64,000 nt of DNA from Planctomycetaceae bacterium (GTDB lineage: Bacteria; Planctomycetota; Planctomycetia; Pirellulales; PNKZ01): positions 62,001-126,000 of the forward strand of contig JAEUIN010000407.1 of assembly GCA_016793115.1 (NCBI GenBank), in the 5' to 3' direction. Below are positions 8,506 to 15,931 of this stretch, piece by piece. The translations under genes were made by a program, and so were the position numbers. Below the pieces are notes generated by a model. That model searched no databases, was not told the DNA's origin, and saw nothing but the letters and a program-made list of their open reading frames with translations. Positions within the stretch are counted from its first letter, which is position 1. Every line of letters begins with the position of its first letter.

Positions 8506-10782
8506 ATGGAAAATCAGCCCGAGAAGCGTCCGACTCCCCCCGAAAAGAAATCGTCGTCGCCGGGCGCTTCGTTCTTGGTTTGGGCGATCATCGCGTTGGC
8601 CGGGTTCTTCGCTTTTTCGTTTCTCTTGGTTCGCACCGGGCGTGAAGTCGAGATTCCCTATCTCGAACTCCTGGAACTGATCAAGCAGGGAAATCCCAAG
8701 GCCGACGTGGCGCTTCATACGCCCGTCGCTACGACGCCGGCTCCGCAAGCATCGCCGACCGCGACCGGTCCATCGACTTCCCAGGCCGGCGCTTCGGCGA
8801 CGAAGACCCCGTCTGTCGCCGCCGCGCCGAGCGGGAGCGCGTCGGGAACCGCCGAGCGCGCCGTGAGCCCGGCGGTCGCGGCGCTGCGCAACAAACTTCG
8901 CTCGATCGACGTCGTTTCGGAAGACAAAGCGACCGGCAAGTCGCGCATCATTCGCTATAGCGACCTGGCCGACATCAAGGTCACGCCGATGGAAGTGACC
9001 GGCACCGTGACGGTCGAAGTCATTGAGAACGCGAAGTCGGGGACGCCCGAGCCGAACGTCGCCTTCCGCACCGGCCGGCTCGGCTTCGAAAACGACAACG
9101 GCGCCCTGATGCAGTTGCTCATCGCCAACGGTTTCCGCGACGTCAGCGCCGAAGGCGCCCCCAATCCGTGGCGCCAGTGGCTGCCGATGTTCATGGTCAC
9201 CGGCATCATGATTCTCATCTTGCTGTTGGCGATGCGTCGGCTCAACGGCGCTGGTTCGCCGATGTCGTTCGGCCGCAGTCGCGGCAAGATGTACGCTCAG
9301 GAAGACATCGGCGTTACGTTTGAGGACGTCGCCGGGATCGACGAAGCGGTGGAAGAGCTGCGCGAAGTCGTCGAATTTCTCAAGTCGCCGGAAAAGTTCC
9401 AGCGGTTGGGCGCTCGCATTCCAAAGGGGGTGCTGCTCATCGGACCGCCGGGTACCGGCAAAACGTTGCTTGCAAAGGCGATCGCGGGCGAGGCGGGCGT
9501 GCCCTTCTTCAGCCTGTCGGGTTCCGACTTCGTCGAAATGTTCGTCGGCGTGGGTGCGGCCCGCGTCCGCGACATGTTTCAGCAAGCCGAAGCCAAGAGT
9601 CCCTGTATCATTTTCATCGACGAACTCGACGCGCTCGGCAAAACGCGCGGGGCGAATATCGTCGGCGGCAACGACGAACGCGAGCAAACGCTCAACGCCT
9701 TGCTCGTCGAAATGGACGGCTTCAGTTCCAACTCGGGCGTCATCGTGCTCGCCGCCACGAATCGTCCCGAAACGCTCGATCCGGCGCTCATGCGGCCGGG
9801 CCGCTTCGATCGCCAAGTCGTCGTCGATCGGCCCGACGTGCGCGGCCGCGAGAAGATTCTCAACGTCCACGTGCACGGCGTGAAACTCGACGAGACGGTC
9901 GATCTCAAGGTCGTCGCCAAGGTCACCTCCGGCCTCGCAGGCGCCGACTTGGCAAACCTGGTGAACGAGGCCGCGCTGCTCGCGGCCCGCAAGGGAAAGA
10001 CGGCCGTCGGCATGGACGAGTTCAATGAAGGGATCGACCGCGTGACGGCGGGTATGGAAAAGAAGCATCGGGTGATTCAGGCCGACGAGAAGCAGCGGAT
10101 GGCCTATCACGAATCGGGTCACGCTCTGGCGGCGATCTCATTGCCGAACACCGCGCCGGTGCATCGCGTGTCGATCATTCCGCGCGGCATCGGGGCTTTG
10201 GCCTCGGTCATCATGCGGCCGGAAGAAGATCGCTACATGACGACCCACGCCGAACTCGAAAGCTATCTGCAGATTCTGCTCGCCGGCACGATTACCGAAG
10301 AACTCATCTTCAACGACGTGTCGACGGGCGCGCAGAACGATTTGGAGCGGGCCTCGGGCATCGCTCGCAGCATGGTCATGGATTTCGGCATGAGCCGGTT
10401 GGGCCGCGTGACTTATCGCTCCAGCAGCCGATCGCCGTTTTTGGCCTCGAGCCGCGATATGGGGACCGATCACACGATCAGCGAGCACACGGCCCGCGAG
10501 ATCGACGAGGAGGTGAAGCGCATCATCGAGGAAGCGACGGAACGAACCCGCCATATTCTTACGACGCGCAGAGCGGCGCTCGATGCGATCGCCGAAAAGG
10601 TGCTGGAAAAGGAAGTGATCGACGGGGCCGAATTGAAGCAGATCGTCGACGCCCATTCGCCCGGCCCGTGGCTCGTTCCCGGCACCGATAGCACGCGTCG
10701 TTACTCGTCGACCGCGCCTCGCGAAGTTCCGCCGGTCGCGCGCGACCTGCTCGACCCGCCCGATACGCGTGACCAAGCGTAA
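8506..10782 (+). CDS. ftsH: ATP-dependent zinc metalloprotease FtsH
   Basis: A membrane-anchored AAA+ protease that degrades misfolded and regulatory proteins. At 758 residues it is longer than E. coli FtsH (~645). TM1 is ~23-41; a Ser/Thr/Ala/Pro-rich linker (~65-125) is inserted in the extracytoplasmic domain; TM2 is ~225-246. The AAA module has Walker A GPPGTGKT (~313), Walker B IIFIDELDA and the second region of homology TNRPETLDPALMRPGRFD. The zinc site is HESGH at 535-539, where HEAGH is commonest. It ends in a convergent terminator hairpin with the DUF2071 gene. Confidence 0.96.
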   Translation: MENQPEKRPTPPEKKSSSPGASFLVWAIIALAGFFAFSFLLVRTGREVEIPYLELLELIKQGNPKADVALHTPVATTPAPQASPTATGPSTSQAGASATKTPSVAAAPSGSASGTAERAVSPAVAALRNKLRSIDVVSEDKATGKSRIIRYSDLADIKVTPMEVTGTVTVEVIENAKSGTPEPNVAFRTGRLGFENDNGALMQLLIANGFRDVSAEGAPNPWRQWLPMFMVTGIMILILLLAMRRLNGAGSPMSFGRSRGKMYAQEDIGVTFEDVAGIDEAVEELREVVEFLKSPEKFQRLGARIPKGVLLIGPPGTGKTLLAKAIAGEAGVPFFSLSGSDFVEMFVGVGAARVRDMFQQAEAKSPCIIFIDELDALGKTRGANIVGGNDEREQTLNALLVEMDGFSSNSGVIVLAATNRPETLDPALMRPGRFDRQVVVDRPDVRGREKILNVHVHGVKLDETVDLKVVAKVTSGLAGADLANLVNEAALLAARKGKTAVGMDEFNEGIDRVTAGMEKKHRVIQADEKQRMAYHESGHALAAISLPNTAPVHRVSIIPRGIGALASVIMRPEEDRYMTTHAELESYLQILLAGTITEELIFNDVSTGAQNDLERASGIARSMVMDFGMSRLGRVTYRSSSRSPFLASSRDMGTDHTISEHTAREIDEEVKRIIEEATERTRHILTTRRAALDAIAEKVLEKEVIDGAELKQIVDAHSPGPWLVPGTDSTRRYSSTAPREVPPVARDLLDPPDTRDQA

Positions 10783-10814
10783 GGCGCTTTACACGCCTGT
10801 AGGGATCGCCCTCC

Positions 10815-10835
10815 GCGGCGTTCCACGCCGCTTTT
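10815..10835 (+). terminator. Rho-independent terminator after ftsH
   Basis: Stem GCGGCGT (10815-10821) / ACGCCGC (10825-10831), loop TCC, then TTTT. It sits 33 bp after the ftsH stop and touches the end of the convergent DUF2071 gene. Confidence 0.7.
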
Positions 10836-11580
10836 ACGTTGCGCTACGAACGAGCCCGAACACATCGACGTCGACCCCTTTCGCGCCGCAAACGTGATCC
10901 GGTCGTGATTCGTCGACGCCGAAGTCGTGCTCGGCCAAGAGATTCGACGACCACTTGGGGAGCGTCGCCGGGGCGACCTCGTACGGCGCGTGATGCACTT
11001 GGCCGGTGAATAAACGACTGCGCTTGTCGGCGGCGAACAGCAGATATCGTTCTACCAAGAAGAATTCAAACGTGCCGGGCTCCGTCGGTCGGCCGTCGGC
11101 GGCGACGGAATACGACAGTTCGCAGGTTCGACGTGAACTGTTTACTTGCGAGCGGTAGTCGATCGCTTCGTCGCGCGAAGTCGCCGTCATCCGCGCATGT
11201 CGATAAGGCAGATGAAAGAACGTGCGGGCCGCCCAGACGGCGATCGGTTGATTGCAGTCGAGCGAGTAGAACCAAACGCCGGCGCGGCCGCGCTCGTCGT
11301 GCACGTAGGTCCGAACGTTCAATTCGAGGAAGAACGAAACCCAGGGGATGGCGGGAAAGCCGCGCGGACGAATGTTGTGCATGTAAAAGGGTACGACGCC
11401 GACATACGCCGCGCCGTCGAACATGTCGACCTGCAGACCCGGCGGCAATGTCCGCTGAATCCGCTTCGGCTCGACTCTCCAATGCACGAACAGCAACTCG
11501 CGCCACGACTGATACATGGCCGGCGGGCCGGGCGGACGGCTCCGCGGACGTAGTCGATCGTCGAGTGTTGGGATCGGCAT
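10834..11580 (-). CDS. DUF2071 (YqjF-like) family protein
   Basis: A 248-residue protein resembling the YqjF/DUF2071 family of soluble acetoacetate-decarboxylase-fold-like proteins whose biochemical role is poorly known. Family-like features are the N-terminal WRELLFVHWRVEPKRIQRTLPPGLQVD, YVGVVPFYMHNIRPRGFP and FLELNVRTYV, followed by GVWFYSLDCNQPIAVWAAR and a C-terminal EFFLVERYLLFA. No signal peptide or membrane segment. It lies 38 bp downstream of a cupin gene on the same strand, so the two may be co-transcribed. Confidence 0.75.
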   Translation of the reverse strand: MPIPTLDDRLRPRSRPPGPPAMYQSWRELLFVHWRVEPKRIQRTLPPGLQVDMFDGAAYVGVVPFYMHNIRPRGFPAIPWVSFFLELNVRTYVHDERGRAGVWFYSLDCNQPIAVWAARTFFHLPYRHARMTATSRDEAIDYRSQVNSSRRTCELSYSVAADGRPTEPGTFEFFLVERYLLFAADKRSRLFTGQVHHAPYEVAPATLPKWSSNLLAEHDFGVDESRPDHVCGAKGVDVDVFGLVRSAT

Positions 11581-11618
11581 CGTTCCTCGCTCAGCGTTCC
11601 GAATTCATCGCTTCTTCG

Positions 11619-11981
11619 TCACGCGTCGCGGTGAACCGTGCCGGGCGTGAAGGCCGGCAGGCAGACCGCGATGTATTCGGCGCCGCCGGCGGCAGGCGTG
11701 CTGTATTGGATCCACTCGCCGGCGTGCGTAATGATCGCCTGACCGGCGGCGACGTCGAAGTCGCGGTCGCGCGTCTTCACGTGCAACGTGCCGCGGAGGA
11801 CGACCGTGTATTCGTCGAATTCCGGCGTCTGGCCGGGTTCGACCCAACCGGCAGGGCTCGTCATCCGGGCGATGCTGACGCCTGCCGTGTCGCTGGCGAC
11901 GCGTCCGATGAACTCCTCGATTTTCTTCGGCGGCGACCCGGCGGCTTCGACGATCCGCGGGCCGGAAATCAATCTCGGCAT
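11619..11981 (-). CDS. Small cupin-domain protein
   Basis: A 120-residue single-domain cupin. The beta-barrel signatures are PGQTPEFDEYTVVLRGTLHVKTRDRDFDVAAGQ (cupin motif 1 region, with few histidines) and ITHAGEWIQYSTPAAGGAEYIAVCLPAF (motif 2 region). Metal ligands are incomplete, as in ethanolamine-utilisation EutQ-type and other small cupins, so a binding or sensor role is possible. An Arg-rich frame overlapping it (11605-12015) is a shadow. Probably in one transcript with the DUF2071 gene. Confidence 0.8.
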   Translation of the reverse strand: MPRLISGPRIVEAAGSPPKKIEEFIGRVASDTAGVSIARMTSPAGWVEPGQTPEFDEYTVVLRGTLHVKTRDRDFDVAAGQAIITHAGEWIQYSTPAAGGAEYIAVCLPAFTPGTVHRDA

Positions 11982-12032
11982 CGTGGCTTCTCCAGATAAG
12001 GTCCGACGGACTCACCGGACTATACGCTTGCG

Positions 12033-12045
12033 GCCGGCCAAAAAC
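12033..12045 (+). promoter_or_regulatory. 13-mer GCCGGCCAAAAAC
   Basis: Exact 13-mer occurring three times in the window: here, at 41693-41705 (-) and at 41777-41789 (-). All lie upstream of, and in the same orientation as, a copy of the GATGCGCA element. Role unknown. Confidence 0.35.
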
Positions 12046-12179
12046 GAGCGTCGATTTTCGCTCGGCCGCACGCTAGTTTGCGGGGTGCGGAATCTTAGGG
12101 TGTGTCGAGCGCGGCGAGGCTCAATCGGAATGCGCGCCGGTCTGCGGCAAATTCTACGGAAGGCTTCAATCCGTCCTGC

Positions 12180-12281
12180 GAATACATGCGCAAACCGCGC
12201 ATCTATTCCGCCGATTGATGCGCACATTTAAGTAAGACAATAGGGGTGCGCATCTATGGCCCAAATAGATGCGCACCGACC
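12180..12281 (+). promoter_or_regulatory. GATGCGCA inverted-repeat element, copy 1
   Basis: A 102-bp element ~90% identical to 41550-41652 (reverse strand). It contains five ATGCGCA half-sites in alternating orientation that can form three stems: GAATACATGCGC/GCGCATCTATTC (one mismatch), TTGATGCGCA/TGCGCATCTA, and a perfect 13-bp GGTGCGCATCTAT/ATAGATGCGCACC. The invariant centre TTTAAGTAAGACAATAGGGG contains a -10-like GACAAT. It ends ~8 bp before a strong AAGGAG ribosome-binding site. It may be an operator/promoter, a 5'-UTR RNA, or a mobile repeat. The surrounding 11982-12478 is otherwise gene-free apart from the 41-codon ORF. Confidence 0.7.
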
Positions 12282-12301
12282 GCTTTGGAGAAGGAGCTTT
12301 T

Positions 12302-12427
12302 ATGTCCGCCAAAGATGCCCGAATCGCGGTCCTTGACGTTGCTCGGCCCTGGATCGACAATCGAAAGTTCGTCCCGCCCCCACGGAAGCTTAACCGACGT
12401 CCTAAGACTTACTGCGTCGGATCGTAG
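12302..12427 (+). CDS. Possible 41-residue small protein or leader peptide
   Basis: ATG at 12302 is preceded by GGAGAAGGAGCTTTT, the best Shine-Dalgarno sequence in this region, with ideal spacing. The frame runs 41 codons (begins MSAKDARIAVLDVARPW, ends KTYCVGS) to TAG and stops 51 bp before ino1. I recognise no family. It is placed after the GATGCGCA element in the same way that ald is placed after the second copy. It could be a real small protein, a leader peptide coupled to ino1, or a decayed gene start. Confidence 0.4.
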   Translation: MSAKDARIAVLDVARPWIDNRKFVPPPRKLNRRPKTYCVGS

Positions 12428-12478
12428 CTCCCGCCATCGCACGTACCCTCCCGCACACCTTCGAACGGCACGCAGAGC

Positions 12479-13678
12479 ATGGCCCGCAATCGCATTGGAA
12501 TTTGGTTCATCGGCGCCAAAGGCGGCGTCGCCTCGACGGCCGTCGTCGGCCTGCTGGCCTTGAAGAAAGGCCTGACGCCGACGACGGCGCTCGTCAGCGA
12601 ACTCCCGCTGTTTCAAAAGCTCGATCTGGTCGATTGGAAAGACTTGGTGCTGGGCGGTCACGAGATTCGCGACCTCTCGAGCTATGAAGAGGCGGCGCGG
12701 ATGAACACCGAAAGCCGGGCCATCGACGCCGGGCTCATCGCCAAACTCAAGCCGGAACTCGACAAGCTCGACAAGGTGATCCGTCCCGGTACGGTGGCGA
12801 ATTCCGGTTCGACGATCGAAGGCTTCGCGATGCCGGCGGCCAAGAAAAGTGAGACGCCGCGCGAGACGATCGATCGGCTGCAAGGCGATTTGAAGAAGTT
12901 CGCCGACGACAACAAGCTGGCGCACGTGATCGTCATCAACGTCGCATCGACGGAACCGCCGACGGACGCGGCGCAGTTTCCGACGAAGTGGAGCGAGCTT
13001 TCGAAGCTGCTCGACAAGCCGAAGAAATGCGCGTTGCCCGCGAGCTCGCTCTACGCGATCGCCGCGCTCGACCTCGGCTATTCGCATTTGAATTTCACGC
13101 CGTCGCTAGGCAGTTCGCTGCCGGCCATCGAAGAGCTGGCTCGCGAGCGCAAGACTCGTCATATGGGCTACGACGGCAAAACCGGTGAAACGCTGCTCAA
13201 GAGCGTGCTGGCGCCGATGTTCGCGCGGCGCAATTTGAAAGTGATGAGCTGGGTCGGGCACAACATCTTCGGCAACATGGACGGCAAGGTGCTTGACGAC
13301 CCGGCCAATAAGAAGGCTAAGGTGACGAGCAAGGACCGCCTGCTCGGGCAGATTCTGGGTTATCCGCCGCAGACGCTTGTTTCCATCGAATACATTCAAA
13401 GTATGGGCGATTGGAAGACGGCCTGGGATCACATCCACTTCCAGGGTTTTCTCGGCACGCCGATGACGTTTCAATTCATTTGGCAAGGGTGCGACTCTTT
13501 GCTCGCCGCCCCGCTCGTGATCGACTTGGTTCGCTTCACAGAACGCGCCTGGCGCAACGGCGACACGGGCACGCTCACGTTTCTGGCCAGCTTCTTCAAG
13601 AGCCCGCTCGGCACGCCGGAGCACGACTTCACCGTGCAATTCCAAGAATTGGAGAAGTGGGCGGCGGGAGTAAAGTGA
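12479..13678 (+). CDS. ino1: Myo-inositol-1-phosphate synthase
   Basis: Converts glucose 6-phosphate to inositol 1-phosphate with NAD, the first step toward inositol lipids or osmolytes. At 399 residues it is near the short prokaryotic form. The NAD-binding start is GIWFIGAKGGVASTAVVG; the family segments NVASTEPP, ALDLGYSHLNFTPS, GYDGKTGETLLKSVLAPMFARRNLKVMSWVGHNIFGNMDG and GWDHIHFQGFLG-like AWDHIHFQGFLG, with the catalytic lysines, are present. Its own ribosome-binding site is weak (CAGAG), so it may depend on the 41-codon ORF upstream. It is convergent with the HEAT-like gene 13 bp away. Confidence 0.93.
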   Translation: MARNRIGIWFIGAKGGVASTAVVGLLALKKGLTPTTALVSELPLFQKLDLVDWKDLVLGGHEIRDLSSYEEAARMNTESRAIDAGLIAKLKPELDKLDKVIRPGTVANSGSTIEGFAMPAAKKSETPRETIDRLQGDLKKFADDNKLAHVIVINVASTEPPTDAAQFPTKWSELSKLLDKPKKCALPASSLYAIAALDLGYSHLNFTPSLGSSLPAIEELARERKTRHMGYDGKTGETLLKSVLAPMFARRNLKVMSWVGHNIFGNMDGKVLDDPANKKAKVTSKDRLLGQILGYPPQTLVSIEYIQSMGDWKTAWDHIHFQGFLGTPMTFQFIWQGCDSLLAAPLVIDLVRFTERAWRNGDTGTLTFLASFFKSPLGTPEHDFTVQFQELEKWAAGVK

Positions 13679-13691
13679 GAGCGGCCGACGA

Positions 13692-15272
13692 TTAGGCCGC
13701 GCCCCCTTCGTCCTTGTTGAACGCCTTGAGCAGCTTACGCCCTTTGAACATCGCGTAGACCTCGCGCGGGCCGAACGCTCGCGAAGCGACCGGCAGCGAG
13801 AACCACTCGCTGTGGTCGTCGGCGATGACGATCACGCCCGGCCGGCCGTTGTGGACGGCGCTTGCCACGGCGAACTGTTCGCCGAAGAAGTGCCCCCAGA
13901 TGGCGAGTTCGAGTTCTTCGTAGCCTTGGGTTTTCAAGACCCCGCTCACGCCGTTCCAGGCGTCTTGCTGGTCGGGCGAGAGATCTTCGGCGGTCGTCTC
14001 GTAGATGTCGGCGTGTTCGGAATCGAGCCCCGCGTAAAGTGCGTAGATGTCGCTCGGCGGCAGATCCTGAAGATCCACCTGCAACGCGTTCGTCGTCGGC
14101 CCGGTGAGCCCGACGCCGCCGATCGTCTTCGGCCCTCGTTGATACTCATAGACGAAGAGGAAGCACTCGACCGGATCGACGTAGCCGGGCCAATACTGCT
14201 TGGTGCGGTCGATCAGTTCCAAAGTATCGGGGGCGACACCGAAGCGGGTGGGCTGAGCCATCCAAGCCGCGAGATCCCCTTCGGCTCGGGCCTCGGGCGA
14301 GCGGAGCGATTCATCGACTTTATCCGTCGCGCCGAGCTCATCGAGATAATAGAGCGCGCGGGTTCGCACGACCGGTTCTTTCGCCAGCGACTTGAGCCGC
14401 TCGAACCCTTCTTCTTCGCCGAGGCGGGCCAAGGCGGCGGCCCCCTCGGTCTGAACTCGACGGTGGTGCAAGTCGAGCACCCGGCGAAGCTTACCGACGA
14501 CGCTGCGATTGCCGGCCAGGGCTAAGGCGTCGCATAGGGAAACGACGAGCGTCACGGCCTCGTTCACCGTGCGGCTGAGTTCCTGCGGATTTGTTGCGTA
14601 TTCCGCCGGGTTTTCTTCGATTTTTTGTAGTCGGGCCGCCAGCGAACCCAAGAGCGTCGCCAATTCGCCGGCGCGGGACTGGGCCGGATGTTCGGCGAGC
14701 ACGCCGCGACGAACCAGGAAGTTCGCCAAGTCGAGGACGACCGGGGCGAGGGCCGCGCTAGAGAGCGCGTCGAACAACCTAGGAAAAAGAACTTCGCCCC
14801 CCGGCAGCGACGGACTCCGCGGTTGAAACAACGGCACCAAACTCATCACGGCTTGCCGCTCGTCCGTCGGCGGATCAGCGACGATAAGGTCGGCCAGCGC
14901 CGCCAATGCCGGTCGGTGACCGTCGACGGCGAGCGTCCTGAGGATAGGAAACCGTACGAGGCTCTCGCAGCCGGGAGTGCGATACCAATCGACAAGCCGA
15001 GAGACGGCCCGCTCCGAGAGCACATGGTGCTCGTCGCGCATAAGCCAGGGTTGCAGGGAATGCTGTAAAAACAGGGAAAAAACGTGCTCGCGGCCGTCGG
15101 CTTTGGGGGCGATCGCGTCGAGGAATTCATCGACTGCTTCGACGTCGCCGAGCTCGGTTTCGCGCAGCGTTTCACCGATCGCCGCACGCCGCTCCGAGTC
15201 GAGTTCGCCGTAACGCGGCAGGTCGGCGAGGAGCTTGTTCCACACGTCGTTGAGTTGTTCGTCGTTCATCAT
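13692..15272 (-). CDS. Large soluble HEAT-like helical protein, function unknown
   Basis: A 526-residue protein from the ATG at 15272 (MMNDEQLNDVW); the frame is open to 15521, but the extra N-terminus looks non-coding. Residues ~30-330 are helical and repeat-like, with one clear HEAT-type unit (RRVQTEGAAALARLGEEEGFERLKSLAKEPVVRTRALYYLDELG). The C-terminal ~200 residues (PTRFGVAPDTLELIDRTKQYWPGYVDPVECFLFVYEY...) form a separate domain that I do not recognise. No signal peptide. Probably a scaffold or sensor protein. Confidence 0.7.
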   Translation of the reverse strand: MMNDEQLNDVWNKLLADLPRYGELDSERRAAIGETLRETELGDVEAVDEFLDAIAPKADGREHVFSLFLQHSLQPWLMRDEHHVLSERAVSRLVDWYRTPGCESLVRFPILRTLAVDGHRPALAALADLIVADPPTDERQAVMSLVPLFQPRSPSLPGGEVLFPRLFDALSSAALAPVVLDLANFLVRRGVLAEHPAQSRAGELATLLGSLAARLQKIEENPAEYATNPQELSRTVNEAVTLVVSLCDALALAGNRSVVGKLRRVLDLHHRRVQTEGAAALARLGEEEGFERLKSLAKEPVVRTRALYYLDELGATDKVDESLRSPEARAEGDLAAWMAQPTRFGVAPDTLELIDRTKQYWPGYVDPVECFLFVYEYQRGPKTIGGVGLTGPTTNALQVDLQDLPPSDIYALYAGLDSEHADIYETTAEDLSPDQQDAWNGVSGVLKTQGYEELELAIWGHFFGEQFAVASAVHNGRPGVIVIADDHSEWFSLPVASRAFGPREVYAMFKGRKLLKAFNKDEGGAA

Positions 15273-15671
15273 GTGGATTCTATCGTCGGCGAGCGTCGTC
15301 CGACACCGCTCGCGCGACGCTCGCTCATTGGGTGACGTCATCGTCGAGCTGACTTGAGCGAACTTCTCTTGACGCGCTTCCGCGTTTCTTGCTTCAATCA
15401 GCGCCGTCGGGTTCGCATGTCGCGAATTCGGCCAACAATCGTTGTGACGTGACGCACGTCGCACGGTCGTAGAGCACGCTCCGCAACGGTAGCCAGGGTG
15501 TTCGACCACGCGAGTCGACAAGGCTCAAGGCGACACGGAGGTCGTCCGTTGGAGCACGCGACACGGCCGGCTGTGTGCGACAAGTCTGCTCGGTTTTCCC
15601 TCCTCGGGTGTCTCGGGGGAAGCCGCTTTACAGTCTGCCGAGGCCCCAAGTTTATGGAAGGAATCTAGACC
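15273..15671. other. Divergent intergenic region
   Basis: Nearly 400 bp between the HEAT-like gene (-) and the 31-residue basic peptide (+). Frames on both strands are open, but their translations are Arg-rich and lack ribosome-binding sites. No repeat or clear promoter was seen. Confidence 0.4.
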
Positions 15672-15767
15672 ATGGCCGCTGCCAAGAAGCCCGCTGCGAA
15701 GAAGCCCGCCGCTAAGCCCGCCCCGTCGACCAAGACCAAGGGTCCGGCCAAGAAGGGCAAGAAGTAG
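15672..15767 (+). CDS. Very small Lys/Ala/Pro-rich basic protein (histone-H1-tail-like)
   Basis: 31 codons starting MAAAKKPAAKKPAAKPAP and ending KKGKK, with 11 lysines and no acidic residue. A GGAAGGA ribosome-binding site lies ~10 bases before the ATG, and a strong terminator hairpin follows at 15808, so it is bounded like a complete transcription unit. Composition resembles the AKKPA repeats of histone H1, AlgP and Hc1 tails, implying nucleic-acid binding, possibly nucleoid compaction. It could also be a decayed end of a longer protein, but no upstream frame continues into it. Confidence 0.65.
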   Translation: MAAAKKPAAKKPAAKPAPSTKTKGPAKKGKK

Positions 15768-15807
15768 TCCGCTTTCGCGGCTGCTTCTGAGAGAGATACA
15801 ACGAGAG

Positions 15808-15846
15808 AGGCCGTCGGCCGACGCCATGAGCGTCGCCCGACGGCCT
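15808..15846 (+). terminator. Long hairpin terminator after the basic peptide
   Basis: Outer stem AGGCCGTCGG (15808-15817) / CCGACGGCCT (15837-15846) is perfect over 10 bp; inner stem CGACGC/GCGTCG (15819-15824/15830-15835) continues it. GTATTATT follows rather than a full T run. Confidence 0.65.
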
Positions 15847-15931
15847 GTATTATTGCGCCGGCCCGAAGCCTTCCGATTTGACGAAATCTCAGTGGGCTGA
15901 TAGGGTTACGTTAAGCGAGCGGCCGTGAAAG

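Noticed and set aside
8452..10122. 556-codon frame antisense to ftsH
   Set aside because: Composition (Arg/Asp/His-rich) is typical of reverse-complement GC-rich coding DNA; ftsH is unambiguous.
11605..12015. 136-codon frame over the cupin gene
   Set aside because: Very Arg-rich, no domain; the cupin frame fits a known fold.
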